Shown here one piece after another: positions 53,554 to 63,051 of a DNA stretch of 64,000 nt. This DNA is from Akkermansia sp. (GTDB lineage Bacteria; Verrucomicrobiota; Verrucomicrobiia; Verrucomicrobiales; Akkermansiaceae). The position numbers and the translations under genes were made by a program. How positions within the stretch are numbered: the first letter of the stretch is position 1; each line of letters starts with the position of its first letter. The notes below the pieces were generated by a model. That model saw only the letters and a program-made list of their open reading frames with translations. It had not been told where the DNA came from and made no database searches. The DNA is taken from positions 37,066 through 101,065 of the forward strand of contig JAFZHC010000018.1 of assembly GCA_017555025.1 (NCBI GenBank), in the 5' to 3' direction.

Positions 53554-54675
53554 TTATTTGGAAACGTTGAAGCGGAATTCCACTACATCGCCGTCCTGCA
53601 TCACATAGTCTTTACCTTCGATGCGCAGCTTGGCTTGTTCTTTGGCTTTTGCCATTGAACCGCAGGCAACCAAGTCATCGTAGGCAACCACCTGTGCGGC
53701 AATAAATCCGCGTTCAAAGTCGGTATGAATAACACCGGCAGCCTGAGGTGCCTTATCGCCGGCATGAATCGTCCATGCGCGGGTTTCCTTTACACCTGTG
53801 GTCAGGTAAGTGCGCAGACCCAGCAGATGATAGACGGCGCGAATGAGATCGCTTACGCCGGAATCTTCTACCCCGAGGTCATTGAGGAACATCACGGCTT
53901 CGTCCTTGGGCAGCTCGGAAAGCTCTTCTTCAATTCGAGCGGAAATAACAATAGCCTCGGCGTTGTGGTGCTCTGCTACATAGCGACGCACGGCGGATAC
54001 ATACGGGTGAGCATCCGGATTCTTCACCGCCTCGGCCAGTTCGTCTTCGCCAACGTTGCAGGCAAAGATGCTCTTTTTGTTCGACAGCAGGAAGAACTCT
54101 TTCATCAGCTTGAGCTCGTCATCGCTCAGCTCCAGCGTAATAGCCGGCTTGCCGGCATCGAGGTGCGGCAGCAGCTTTTCAATGAGTTCTACCTCAGCTT
54201 TGGCTTCTTTATCACCACCGCGTGCCTTTTTAATGCGACTTTCCTTGCGCTTTTCCATGGCAGCAAGGTCAGCAAGAATCAGCTCGGAGTTGATAATCTC
54301 GATGTCGCGCACCGGGTCTACATTACCCAACTCATGGATAATATCATCATTCTCAAAGCAGCGCACAACCTGCACAATAGCATCCGTCTCGCGAATGTTG
54401 GAGAGGAACTTGTTACCAAGACCGGCACCTTCTGCTGCACCCTTTACCAGACCGGCAATATCGACAAACTCGATGGCGGCAGGCACAATCTTTTCAGTCT
54501 TGCTCATCTCAGCCAATACCGTGAGACGTTCATCAGGCACTTCCACCACACCCACATTCGGGTCGATGGTGCAGAACGGGTAGTTAGCAGCCTCGGCTTT
54601 GCGGGAGCGAGTTACTGCGTTAAAAAGAGTCGATTTACCTACATTCGGAAGTCCTACAATACCTGCCTGTAACAT
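53554..54675 (-). CDS. ychF: Ribosome-binding ATPase YchF (OLA1 family)
   Basis: The 373-residue protein has the Obg-type G domain ([34 protein letters not shown]) with the altered specificity motif NVGED in the place of NKxD, which favours ATP. It also has the helical coil insert and the C-terminal TGS domain ([20 protein letters not shown]). YchF binds ribosomes and modulates stress responses. A perfect hairpin abuts its start codon (54679-54707). Confidence 0.96.
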   Translation of the reverse strand: MLQAGIVGLPNVGKSTLFNAVTRSRKAEAANYPFCTIDPNVGVVEVPDERLTVLAEMSKTEKIVPAAIEFVDIAGLVKGAAEGAGLGNKFLSNIRETDAIVQVVRCFENDDIIHELGNVDPVRDIEIINSELILADLAAMEKRKESRIKKARGGDKEAKAEVELIEKLLPHLDAGKPAITLELSDDELKLMKEFFLLSNKKSIFACNVGEDELAEAVKNPDAHPYVSAVRRYVAEHHNAEAIVISARIEEELSELPKDEAVMFLNDLGVEDSGVSDLIRAVYHLLGLRTYLTTGVKETRAWTIHAGDKAPQAAGVIHTDFERGFIAAQVVAYDDLVACGSMAKAKEQAKLRIEGKDYVMQDGDVVEFRFNVSK

Positions 54676-54678
54676 AAC

Positions 54679-54707
54679 GCGGGGGAATATACCATATATT
54701 CCCCCGC
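54679..54707 (-). promoter_or_regulatory. Perfect hairpin abutting the ychF start codon
   Basis: GCGGGGGAATATA pairs with TATATTCCCCCGC over a 3-nt loop. The stem ends 3 nt before the ychF ATG and takes the place of a ribosome binding site; on the other side it lies 25 bp after the psd stop. It could terminate psd, control ychF translation, or both. Confidence 0.65.
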
Positions 54708-54731
54708 ATGAAAAGCTTAATCTGTGTTACA

Positions 54732-55631
54732 CTAGCAGATAATGCTACCCAACACATCACCTTGCCGTGCGTATGTCTCCACACAGCGCGATGTGTTTTC
54801 CTGTAAATCATCTGCCAGTTTTACCTTCCCCGGCTCAAAGAAAGTCATGATTGTAGAACCGCCAAAGGCAAAATAGCCCTGTTCATCACCTTTCTGTACG
54901 GCTTTTCCTGCCTCGTAGGTCTGGAAAATCGCCCCCACACCTGTTGCACCTACTGCCAAGTGAAGTACATCTCCCATGTGGGGCGTATGCAGCACGGTAA
55001 GCTCACGTTTGTTGGTCCACAGCCAGGCAAGCTTGTGGCGTAGGCAGTAGGGGCTCACACTTGCCAGAGGTCCCGGTATGCGCTGCGGGGCTTCGGGAGT
55101 ACCATCCGTCACAAAGTGGAATCGATGGTAGTCCACCGGGCAAAGTCGGCTGAGCACCACGGCACCCTCGGCATATTTCTCCGCCAGTTCGGCACTACCC
55201 AGTAGGGCAGGCAAGTCAAATTTTTGACCTTTTACGAAGGCTCCTGTCATCTCTGCCGCATTCTGCCAGCCGCTATGGCGGCCATCTGCCGGCAGAGCTA
55301 CGGTTGCGCCTTCGCATACCGGACGAGCTCCCGGTTTAAGCTTGCGGAAAAAGAAATCGTTGAAGCACTTGTACTCCTCCAGCGGCAGAGCGGCTTCATC
55401 CATATTGATGTTGTATTCTTTTACGAAGTCCGCCAGACCTTTTGCCGAGCCGGGGGTGTTTTTCATGGCTCCGAGCAGTTGCGAGAAAATAGCTCGCTTA
55501 ATGAGAATATGAAGGCTCACCTTACCCAAGGTTGTTCCATACACCCAGCGCAGGGACTTTTCACCCAGCACCTTTTCTTGTTCCATTTGACCGGTGTAAC
55601 GGTTGTAGAATGTAATACCTTCTGTGCTCAT
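54732..55631 (-). CDS. psd: Phosphatidylserine decarboxylase proenzyme
   Basis: The start at MSTEGITFYNRYTGQ gives 299 residues; a Met nine codons earlier is possible. The proenzyme cleaves itself at a Gly-Ser bond to form the pyruvoyl group: FAFGGSTIMTFFEPG near the C-terminus carries the site as GGST. Also visible are LPADGRHSG and SRLCPVDYHRFHFVTDG with its histidines. It makes phosphatidylethanolamine at the inner membrane. pssA is not in the window. Confidence 0.93.
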   Translation of the reverse strand: MSTEGITFYNRYTGQMEQEKVLGEKSLRWVYGTTLGKVSLHILIKRAIFSQLLGAMKNTPGSAKGLADFVKEYNINMDEAALPLEEYKCFNDFFFRKLKPGARPVCEGATVALPADGRHSGWQNAAEMTGAFVKGQKFDLPALLGSAELAEKYAEGAVVLSRLCPVDYHRFHFVTDGTPEAPQRIPGPLASVSPYCLRHKLAWLWTNKRELTVLHTPHMGDVLHLAVGATGVGAIFQTYEAGKAVQKGDEQGYFAFGGSTIMTFFEPGKVKLADDLQENTSRCVETYARQGDVLGSIIC

Positions 55632-55688
55632 GCGTGTACTATAGCAGTCTTTTTGCATTCCGTCAAGTTTGAGACTAATTCGCCGGGC

Positions 55689-57179
55689 TTATTTACTTTC
55701 AGCTGTGGCTCCCATACGAATGAGTACAGTATCCCCAATCACCCGCACGCTGCCAGCTGCCGGCCAGTCACTCATTTGGTTAATTTCGGCTGCATATTGA
55801 GCGTTGTCATCGGTAGTGGAGATGTGCATCAAATCATCGTACGACATATATCGCAGGTAGAAATGCTGCAGGTATCCGGAAATCAATGGTCTGGGAGCTT
55901 GCCCTATCAGCAGAATACGCTTTGCTTCAGTCCCGGCTGCTGCGGCTGTTTGCAGCGCTCGGTATCTCATTTGAGTAAGTTCAGATATATTTGTCTGGAA
56001 GGCTATCGTGTCTTTCTTTGTCTTGAGAGATGCCGTATAGGTGCTCTTGATGAGCATAAAGGGTATGAGTATAATAAGTGCTCTGTAGATAACAGGCCTC
56101 ATGTAGCCGCTGGCTGCAAACAGCCCCCATAGGCATGCCACGGCAACGGGTTCTGCTATCATGGTGTGCGGCGGTTGCTGCCTGAGCAGAACAGGCGCCA
56201 GACCATACGGAGCAATCCAAAGCAGCAGTAGCAGGACTATGCCGAGCCAATTTTTACGGCATAGAAATGTCAGACCAAGAACTCCAACGGGGATGAGAGC
56301 CGTCGCGTACACCCATTGCCCTGTGTACACTCTGCCCATCAAGCTCCAGAAGAGCAGTTGACATTGAGACGATATCATCGCCAATTTTTCCTGCATGGTT
56401 CCCTCCAGCATTTCATCCCACCCAGTAATGACCTTGTGGTAGTTCCGAACGTAGTTGAGGTGCTCTTCTGTAACAGCAGCGTTTTGAATAAGAGCATATT
56501 TTATCCCCTGCCAAATCAGCGCAGCTCCTAATCCGCTCACAATAAAACATGTCAGGCGTTTGGCAAATCCGGCGCCCCGATCGGTTTGCATATTGCGGAT
56601 TTCGCAAGCTAACCACAGAGCGGCAAAGTAAAAACAAGTGGCCTGGTAAGTGCCGAAAGCAAAGGCTATACAGGCTATAGACATGAGTAGGCGTCCCCAT
56701 CCCGCCTTTTGTTGCAGCAGGGCAACGGCCGCCGTTACTGCCAGTATGCCACCGGCCATCGCATCGCATTGAAAGCTATACTCCAACACATATACTTGGT
56801 AAATGCAACCCAGATAAAAACAACCGTAAATGGCTCGTTGTACATTGCTTGTCAGTTTTAACAGGCAGGTTTGACATACAATGGTTACAGAGGTGAGAAG
56901 GGCAGTTACAATGCCGGCAGCATACAGGCACGACCCTATGCCGAAGATTTCTCTCCACAGAACAAGGCTCCATCTCCCCACAGCAAAATATAACCCCATT
57001 TCCTCGCCGTTGAAATCATAAACCTCATCTTGGTGCAATCCCAGTCGAAATATGGAGTATCCATACATCAAGAGATAGAGCATGAGGTAAGTTATACACC
57101 ATTTCAGGTGCGTTTTTAATTCCGGAGTCAGAGCAAAATCTCCCTCATTTTCATTCTTCTTGCAAAAAAAAGTCATCAT
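55689..57179 (-). CDS. GtrII-like membrane glucosyltransferase
   Basis: This 496-residue protein has about ten to eleven membrane helices and an early periplasmic loop with HQDEVYDFNGEEMGLYFAVG RWS, which fits the acidic-loop start of the GtrII (O-antigen glucosyltransferase) family. A soluble C-terminal domain (about 390-496) follows. These enzymes add glucose from undecaprenyl phosphate to O-antigen units in the periplasm. A matching donor-making enzyme could be the GT2 protein at 52596-53543. Confidence 0.7.
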   Translation of the reverse strand: MMTFFCKKNENEGDFALTPELKTHLKWCITYLMLYLLMYGYSIFRLGLHQDEVYDFNGEEMGLYFAVGRWSLVLWREIFGIGSCLYAAGIVTALLTSVTIVCQTCLLKLTSNVQRAIYGCFYLGCIYQVYVLEYSFQCDAMAGGILAVTAAVALLQQKAGWGRLLMSIACIAFAFGTYQATCFYFAALWLACEIRNMQTDRGAGFAKRLTCFIVSGLGAALIWQGIKYALIQNAAVTEEHLNYVRNYHKVITGWDEMLEGTMQEKLAMISSQCQLLFWSLMGRVYTGQWVYATALIPVGVLGLTFLCRKNWLGIVLLLLLWIAPYGLAPVLLRQQPPHTMIAEPVAVACLWGLFAASGYMRPVIYRALIILIPFMLIKSTYTASLKTKKDTIAFQTNISELTQMRYRALQTAAAAGTEAKRILLIGQAPRPLISGYLQHFYLRYMSYDDLMHISTTDDNAQYAAEINQMSDWPAAGSVRVIGDTVLIRMGATAESK

Positions 57180-57255
57180 GCGTTTGCATTATTTTACATG
57201 AAAGCGGCTCAATTGCAATCTAAAAGCCTTGCATCGCCGCGTCTGTACACAGAAA

Positions 57256-57282
57256 AACCGCCACCGGGGTAGGGTGGCGGTT
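57256..57282 (-). terminator. Terminator of the CoA-transferase gene
   Basis: AACCGCCACC pairs with GGTGGCGGTT over a 7-nt loop; a T-run follows on the minus strand. Confidence 0.82.
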
Positions 57283-57307
57283 GGTTAAAGCGAGCGGCTT
57301 TACTTGC

Positions 57308-58789
57308 TTACAGCTCTACGTTGCGCATATCCCCCGTGTTTTTAAAAGCCAGATGGAAGGAGTAGGCTTTTTCGAGGCTGTGCGGGGTGTGACCGTTGGG
57401 GGTGAGCTCAATGTAGCGGCGCAGCAGCGGGCGATATTCCGGGTGCACGCAATTTTCGATGATGATTTCGGCGCGTTCCCGGGGGGATTTACCGCGCAGG
57501 TCGGCAATGCCTTGCTCCGTAATGAGCACCTGCACGTCGTGCTCCGTGTGGTCCACATGGCTCACCATGGGTACAATGGCCGATATGGCACCACCCTTGG
57601 CCACAGAGGGACAGCTGAAGATGGTGATGGCTGCGGCGCGGGCAAAGTCACCGCTGCCGCCAATGCCGTTCATAATCTTGCTACCGAGAATGTGCGTGCT
57701 GTTCACATTGCCGAAGATATCGGCCTCCAGCGCGGTGTTCATGCAGATGAGCCCCAGCTGGCGTACAATGGCGGGGTTATTGGTCATTTCCGTGGGGCGC
57801 AGCAGCAACTTGTCGCGGTAGAAGTCGAAATTCTCGTATACCTCTTCCATCGCTTCATCGCTTACGGATAAGGAACAACCACTCGCAAAGGTCACGCGGC
57901 CGCTGCGTACCAGCTCCAGAGCACTCTCCTGAATCACCTCCGTGTACATTTTAACGGGCGGAATGACCTTAGACTTTCCGAGTGCCTTCAGCACGGCATT
58001 GGCCACATTACCCACACCACTCTGAATGGGCAGGAATTCCGGCGGAATGCGACCCGCTGCATACTCCTGCTCCAGGAACTTAATAACGTTCTCGCCAATC
58101 TTATCCGTTACGGCGTCATTCGGGCGGTAGTGCGGCAGCCCGTCCTTCTGGTGCGTCATCACCACACCCACAATCTTGGCCGGGTCCACCTGCACATAGG
58201 GGGTGCCAATCTTCTCTTCCGGTGCCACCAGCGGAATCGGCGTGCGATTAGGCGGATCTTCGGGTATAAAGATGTCATGAATCTCTGCCAGGCAGGACTT
58301 GTGGTAGGTGTTCAGCTCCAGAATAATGCGGTCCGCCATCAGGCAGAAGTCTGCCGATGAGCCCTGACTCATCGTAAAGGTTATCTTGCCGTCATCTGTT
58401 ACGTCGCATACCTCAACAATTGCAGTCTTTACGCGGGGAATGATGCCGTAGCGCATGTTTTGCGCAAACAGAGAGATGTGGGGCTCCACGTACGGTACCT
58501 CAGCATTATTAATCTGGCCGCGCGTGTGGGGGCAGGACATATACGGCATGCGCATGGATACAGCCTCGGCCTGTGCCAACTCACCGTCTACGGCGGAGCT
58601 GTTGGAGGCACCGCACATCACCTTCAGCTTGAACGGCCTGCCTGCGGCATGCTCCGCCTTGGCCCGTTCCGCTATCGCTTTGGGCACCACTTTTACGGCT
58701 CCGGCCTCGGTAAAGCCACTCAGCCCTATGCATTCGCCGTTTTCTATCAAAGCGGCGGCTTCTTCAGCTGTTAAAATGGGATAACGCAT
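57308..58789 (-). CDS. Acetyl-CoA hydrolase/transferase family (succinate CoA-transferase)
   Basis: The 493-residue protein shows the family N-terminus (GLSGFTEAGAVKVVPKAIAE), GVGNVANAVL, the catalytic Glu in KMYTEVIQESALELV, and IGGSGDFARAA ... GGAISAIVPMVSHVDHTEHDV. Close family members exchange CoA between succinate, acetate and propionate. In a propionate-forming fermenter it would link propionyl-CoA to succinate. Methylmalonyl-CoA genes are not in the window, so the exact donor is inferred. Confidence 0.88.
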   Translation of the reverse strand: MRYPILTAEEAAALIENGECIGLSGFTEAGAVKVVPKAIAERAKAEHAAGRPFKLKVMCGASNSSAVDGELAQAEAVSMRMPYMSCPHTRGQINNAEVPYVEPHISLFAQNMRYGIIPRVKTAIVEVCDVTDDGKITFTMSQGSSADFCLMADRIILELNTYHKSCLAEIHDIFIPEDPPNRTPIPLVAPEEKIGTPYVQVDPAKIVGVVMTHQKDGLPHYRPNDAVTDKIGENVIKFLEQEYAAGRIPPEFLPIQSGVGNVANAVLKALGKSKVIPPVKMYTEVIQESALELVRSGRVTFASGCSLSVSDEAMEEVYENFDFYRDKLLLRPTEMTNNPAIVRQLGLICMNTALEADIFGNVNSTHILGSKIMNGIGGSGDFARAAAITIFSCPSVAKGGAISAIVPMVSHVDHTEHDVQVLITEQGIADLRGKSPRERAEIIIENCVHPEYRPLLRRYIELTPNGHTPHSLEKAYSFHLAFKNTGDMRNVEL

Positions 58790-58913
58790 ATCTTTCTGAG
58801 AGTAGTTTAATACAAAGCTAGAGTCGGGTCAAGCTTTATTTTACAGAAGCTCAAAAATCGTCGCGCTGCATCTTGTCGTCGCGGGCGTTGGACTGCACGA
58901 CACCCCGCGCCAT

Positions 58914-59291
58914 TTACAACAGATAGCCGGCAATCATGCGGCTCAGAGCGAGGATGTCGCAGTTACCCTTCAGCTCAAAGCGCACTTGGCCGATACCGCC
59001 GCTGAAGAATAAATCCAGCTCGCTGTCAAAGTCAAAGGTACCGGCCGTCTCGATGGAGTAAGCCTGCAACTTGCTGTAGGGCAGGGTGGTAAAGTCCACC
59101 TTTCTGCCGGTAATGCCTTGCACATTAATTGCAATCACGCGCTTGTTGGTAAAGACAACCGAGTCGCGAATCGCCTTAAAGGCTGCTACAATCACTTCAC
59201 CCTCTACCAACAGCGGGCCTACACGCGGCATCAGGCTGGCAGGGTCAACGGGGGAAAGCTTAAAGAGACTACCGTTTGTAAAATCAATCAT
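58914..59291 (-). CDS. Small bacterial PH-domain protein
   Basis: This 125-residue protein is a single bacterial PH domain of the YvbH/bPH_1 type: LLVEGEVIVAAFKAIRD, VVFTNKRVIAINVQG, TLPYSKLQAYSIE, then LDLFFSGGIGQVRFELKG. It has no membrane helix. The V-F-T-N-K-R signature recalls that of the membrane family at 18657-25288, but the rest is different. It is monocistronic. Function is unknown. Confidence 0.85.
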   Translation of the reverse strand: MIDFTNGSLFKLSPVDPASLMPRVGPLLVEGEVIVAAFKAIRDSVVFTNKRVIAINVQGITGRKVDFTTLPYSKLQAYSIETAGTFDFDSELDLFFSGGIGQVRFELKGNCDILALSRMIAGYLL

Positions 59292-59357
59292 CGTATGGAA
59301 AGTTTCGGGTTAGATTGGCATTGTACACATAAGGCGAGCACATAGCAAGCAGAAAAA

Positions 59358-59379
59358 ACGGAGCCCGCCGGGGCTCCGT
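59358..59379 (-). terminator. Terminator of the HAD-FolB gene
   Basis: ACGGAGCCC pairs with GGGCTCCGT; a run of six T follows on the minus strand. Confidence 0.87.
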
Positions 59380-59404
59380 CTCACAGCTGCATTCTTTATG
59401 AATC

Positions 59405-60385
59405 TCACAGGTGGCAGCAGGTGCGCACCGCTGTGGATTTCAGTTGCGGGAGTATGTATTTGTGTAGCTCTACCTCCGCACGCAACGCACCGAACTCCTG
59501 CACACAGCAGGCGGCGAGTCGCTGAGCCAGCGTTTCAATCAGCACCGTCGGTTCAGCTGCTGCCAGGTCGGCCAAGCGGCGGGAGAGCGCATCATAGTCA
59601 ATCGTGCGGGCAATGTCCTCCTCCATCGCAGCGAAAGAGCAGGGGGGAACCAGCGTCACATTAGCCGTCAGGCGTTGGGGGGTGGCTCGCTCCTCCTCCG
59701 GCACACCGATGTGGCAGGAGAGCTCCAACTCATTCAGGCAAATGGCATCAGCCTTGCTCTGCGGGCATTTACGCAGCAACTCCTGTAGTGAGCTCAGGTT
59801 CGGCACCGTCAGCTCGGGTTCCGCTTCGGCAAGCTGCGACGGGTTGTTGTAACCGGTCAGCACGCCTATACCCGTTATGCCGGCACAATGAGCGGCGCGG
59901 ATATCGTGCTGCATATCACCAATGAAAGCCGTTTCGGCGGGCACCAGACCATGTTGCTGCATGAGCGTGGCAATGTAGTGCTCCTTGTTGTGAATTCCTG
60001 AGTGAATATGCTCAAAATAGTGGTACATGTCCAGCTCGTGCGCCTGCTCCTCAAAAGCCTTGGGGTCCATGCTGGTCAGGATGAAGCACCGTATGCCGCG
60101 AGCCCGGCAGAACTGCACAAACTCACGGGCGTGCGGAATGATAGTTACCCCCAGCGTAGAGGCATCGAAAGCCTTGCGGTAGTAATTTTCGAGGTCCTCC
60201 AGCCGAGCCTCCGGAATTTTGACGGCATAGTAATCCGGGTAAGGCAGCTGAAACTCCGCACGGAACGCTTTGCGATCCAGCGGGGCTCGCCCATACTGAG
60301 CCAGCACATAATTTGTAGCCTCAATCGTAAGGGCCATATCATCGCACAGAGTGCCCGACCAGTCAAAAATCAGATTGCGGAACAT
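59405..60385 (-). CDS. folB: Fused HAD phosphatase and dihydroneopterin aldolase
   Basis: The 326-residue protein has two domains in one frame. Residues 1-208 are a HAD-superfamily phosphatase: Asp8 in FDWSGTLCDD (second Asp of D-x-D replaced by Ser), LTSMD (103-107), Lys134 in HNKEHY and IGDMQHDIRAA (155-165). Residues 213-326 are FolB-like: ELSCHIGVPEEERATPQ with Glu231/232, IDYDALSRRL with Tyr264, PTVLIETLAQRLA with Glu284, and Lys309 in ELHKYILPQL. FolB makes 6-hydroxymethyl-dihydropterin. The phosphatase half could supply its substrate from dihydroneopterin phosphate, a step with no dedicated enzyme in most bacteria; that is inference from the fusion. Confidence 0.85.
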   Translation of the reverse strand: MFRNLIFDWSGTLCDDMALTIEATNYVLAQYGRAPLDRKAFRAEFQLPYPDYYAVKIPEARLEDLENYYRKAFDASTLGVTIIPHAREFVQFCRARGIRCFILTSMDPKAFEEQAHELDMYHYFEHIHSGIHNKEHYIATLMQQHGLVPAETAFIGDMQHDIRAAHCAGITGIGVLTGYNNPSQLAEAEPELTVPNLSSLQELLRKCPQSKADAICLNELELSCHIGVPEEERATPQRLTANVTLVPPCSFAAMEEDIARTIDYDALSRRLADLAAAEPTVLIETLAQRLAACCVQEFGALRAEVELHKYILPQLKSTAVRTCCHL

Positions 60386-60416
60386 GTGGAGGAGGGGGAA
60401 ATACCGTAGTTAAAAC

Positions 60417-61397
60417 TCAGGAGCGCTTACCCTTGGTGCTCGAGCTGCCTGTGCCGGCAGCCTTCAGGCGGTTGCGCAGCTGGTACTTACGCACAGCCTG
60501 CTTCAGAGCCGGGTTTACGAAGGGATTATCCTTACCGAACTTAGCCCAGGGGCCACCGGGCACCAGAGAGAAATCCACAAAGCGCCAGTGCACGTTCGCC
60601 GTGCCGCCTTTAATGCCGAGGTAATCGCGCACCGCGGGCGAAATATCAATGCCGGCGCACTTGTTAGCCGTATTTTTCGGGCGGGCATTGCCAAAGACAT
60701 ACTGCCAGTCATCCGTCACAAAGGGGCCGCAATCCTCCCATTGCGCAAAGCAATAGCGCCCATTGTAGTATATCTGCACCCAGGTGCCACGGCATACCGA
60801 CTCATACTTGCCGTCCTTGTCGCGGCGGTACCAGGGAATCACCTTGGCTGCCTCCGGCTTAGGGCCGCCCTGCTGAATGTCGTTGTACGGCAGCGCCACA
60901 TAAAACGGGTTAAGCTTCGGCACAAAAGCCTTGGGCGTATAGGTGCGCGGGCAGCGGTTGGCCGGGTTGGGGTCATCATAACCGCCGTAATTATCATCCC
61001 ACGCGCTGTCCCAACTGCTGGCCGTGTTGGGCGTAGGGTTGTTTTTCGTAGCCAGCTCGCCTATGTAAAAGTAAGTCGCCGTAATATCAAAGTGCCAGGG
61101 GAAAGCACCGGCGCGTTTCACATTCGGCAGCGTCTTCGGGTCGGGAAAATTATTGCGATGGCTCTGGTCAATGCTCGGCTTCAGCGGGCCTGCCTTTACC
61201 GAGGCCTTCAGCGCCTTCTGGCGGCTTATCTGGCGGAGTGCCTCCGAGCTTTCCCTTTTCACCAGTTTGCTCTTGTTCTTCGTGGCGGCAGCTCGTTCCA
61301 CAGCTTTTGATGACGAGCCATAACTACCCAATCCGGCGGCACCGGCACAGGTGGGCAACAGGCAGAGCAGGGCAGACAATATAACAAAAAACGGCAT
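60417..61397 (-). CDS. Secreted protein with double-psi-barrel-like domain
   Basis: I start at MPFFVILSALLCLLPTCAGA, a signal peptide, giving 326 residues. The longer frame upstream is not supported. The N-terminal part is a Lys/Ser/Ala-rich spacer. The middle (about 185-280) reads as a double-psi beta-barrel-like domain: NPFYVALPYND, TWVQIYYNGRYCFAQWEDCG, VFGNARP and GIDISPAVRDYLGIKGG. Such folds occur in RlpA and expansin-like proteins that bind or cut cell-wall glycans. The C-terminus is basic. Lies 31 bp upstream of the HAD-FolB gene. Confidence 0.65.
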   Translation of the reverse strand: MPFFVILSALLCLLPTCAGAAGLGSYGSSSKAVERAAATKNKSKLVKRESSEALRQISRQKALKASVKAGPLKPSIDQSHRNNFPDPKTLPNVKRAGAFPWHFDITATYFYIGELATKNNPTPNTASSWDSAWDDNYGGYDDPNPANRCPRTYTPKAFVPKLNPFYVALPYNDIQQGGPKPEAAKVIPWYRRDKDGKYESVCRGTWVQIYYNGRYCFAQWEDCGPFVTDDWQYVFGNARPKNTANKCAGIDISPAVRDYLGIKGGTANVHWRFVDFSLVPGGPWAKFGKDNPFVNPALKQAVRKYQLRNRLKAAGTGSSSTKGKRS

Positions 61398-61452
61398 GAG
61401 TAAACGTTTGCAGTAGTAGCTTCCGGTGTCGTTAAAGGAAAATGGAGATTCT

Positions 61453-63051
61453 TTACCAGTTGTGCAGCACGCTGGGGCGAGCCACAGGCAACTTATCAGG
61501 CGCGTCAAGGGTGAAGTGCAGTCCTCGGCTCTCCTGGCGGCGAATGGCACAGTCCACAATCAGCGAGGCTGTGAGCGCCAGATTACGCAGGTCAATAATC
61601 TCGGGCGTTACACGATAGCCCCAGTAATATTCATTAATCTCGCGGTTAATGTTGCGCAGGCGTGTAGCTGCGCGTTGCAGGCGGTGGTTTGTGCGCACTA
61701 TGCTCACATAGTCTGTCATTGTGCGGCGCACCTCGTCCCAGCAGTGGAAGAGAATGGCCAAGTCATCGCGCTCTGCCTTTTCACCGTGCACCCATTCCGG
61801 TATGGGGTAATCCTCCATCTTGTGAGCCAGCGGCAAGCGCGTCAGCATCGTATTCAGCGCACGTTTGGAAATCACCACGCACTCCAGCAGCGAGTTGCTG
61901 GCCAGTCGGTTGGCACCGTGCAGCCCGGTGCAGCCACTCTCGCCGGCCGCAAACAGGCCGCGCAGGCTCGTCTGCCCGTTCGTGTTGGTCTGTATACCAC
62001 CACATTGGTAGTGGGCGGAGGGCACAACCGGTATCATATCCACCTCGGCATCCACCCCGTAGCTCTTGCACGTCTCGTAAATGTAGGGAAAACGCTCCTT
62101 CATGAAGCCCTTTGGCTTGTGCGTCATGTCCAGGTACATGCAGGGGTGCCCCGTGCGCAGAATCTCACTATTGATGGCACGAGCCACAATATCGCGCGGC
62201 GCCAGGCTCTTGCGCGAGTCATACTTATGCATGAACTCCTTGCCATCCGGCCCGCGCAGAATGCCGCCCTCACCACGTACTGCCTCCGATATAAGGAATG
62301 TAAGCCCCTCTCGGTCAGTTGATTTAGGGTTGTAGAACGTTGTGGGGTGGAACTGCACAAACTCCATGTTTGAGATGTTGGCACCGGCGCGCCAGGCCAT
62401 TGCCACGCCATCGCCCGTAGCCGTGCTCGGGTTTGTGGTGTACATATACACACGCCCCGTGCCACCGGTTGCCAGCATCACACGGTCACAGCGGTAAATA
62501 TCCACCTCACCCGTGGCAGGGTTCAGCACATAGGCACCCAGCACACGATCCTCCGTCACGCAGCCCAGCTTGGCCGTCGTAATCAGGTCAATGGCAATGC
62601 GGTGGTCCTGCAGCTCAATGTTCGGGTGCTTCTGCACACGCTCCAGCAACTTCGTGCTGATTTCAAGCCCCGTCGTATCCTTGGCATGCAAAATGCGGCG
62701 CTTGCCATGGCCACCCTCACGCCCCAGATCAAAAGCCCCATTCGCCTCCTGGTCAAAATCCACACCCCAGTTAAGCAGCTCCGCAATCGCCTCCGGTGCC
62801 TCCGTTACAATCGTGCGCACCGCCTCCTCATCGCACAGCCCGGCGCCGGCATCCAGCGTATCGGCCACGTGTTCTTCAAAGGTATCATTCTCATCAATCA
62901 CGGCGGCAATACCCCCCTGCGCCTTGGCCGAGCTGCTCACCAGAGGGTCACTTTTGCAAAGCACTATTACCTTGCCATGGTCGGCTGCCCGCAGGGCAAA
63001 ACTCAACCCTGCCACGCCGCTGCCTATCACGAGAAAGTCTGATGTTATCAT
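61453..63051 (-). CDS. nadB: L-aspartate oxidase
   Basis: The 532-residue flavoprotein oxidises aspartate to iminoaspartate for NAD synthesis. Visible: FAD site VIGSGVAGLSFALRAADHG, SSSAKAQGGIAAV, HAKDTTG, GEGGILRGPDGKEFM, the Arg of RDIVARAI, HYQCGGI and AGESGCTGLHGANRLASNSL. The anaerobic enzyme can use fumarate in place of oxygen. nadA and nadC are not in the window. Confidence 0.95.
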   Translation of the reverse strand: MITSDFLVIGSGVAGLSFALRAADHGKVIVLCKSDPLVSSSAKAQGGIAAVIDENDTFEEHVADTLDAGAGLCDEEAVRTIVTEAPEAIAELLNWGVDFDQEANGAFDLGREGGHGKRRILHAKDTTGLEISTKLLERVQKHPNIELQDHRIAIDLITTAKLGCVTEDRVLGAYVLNPATGEVDIYRCDRVMLATGGTGRVYMYTTNPSTATGDGVAMAWRAGANISNMEFVQFHPTTFYNPKSTDREGLTFLISEAVRGEGGILRGPDGKEFMHKYDSRKSLAPRDIVARAINSEILRTGHPCMYLDMTHKPKGFMKERFPYIYETCKSYGVDAEVDMIPVVPSAHYQCGGIQTNTNGQTSLRGLFAAGESGCTGLHGANRLASNSLLECVVISKRALNTMLTRLPLAHKMEDYPIPEWVHGEKAERDDLAILFHCWDEVRRTMTDYVSIVRTNHRLQRAATRLRNINREINEYYWGYRVTPEIIDLRNLALTASLIVDCAIRRQESRGLHFTLDAPDKLPVARPSVLHNW

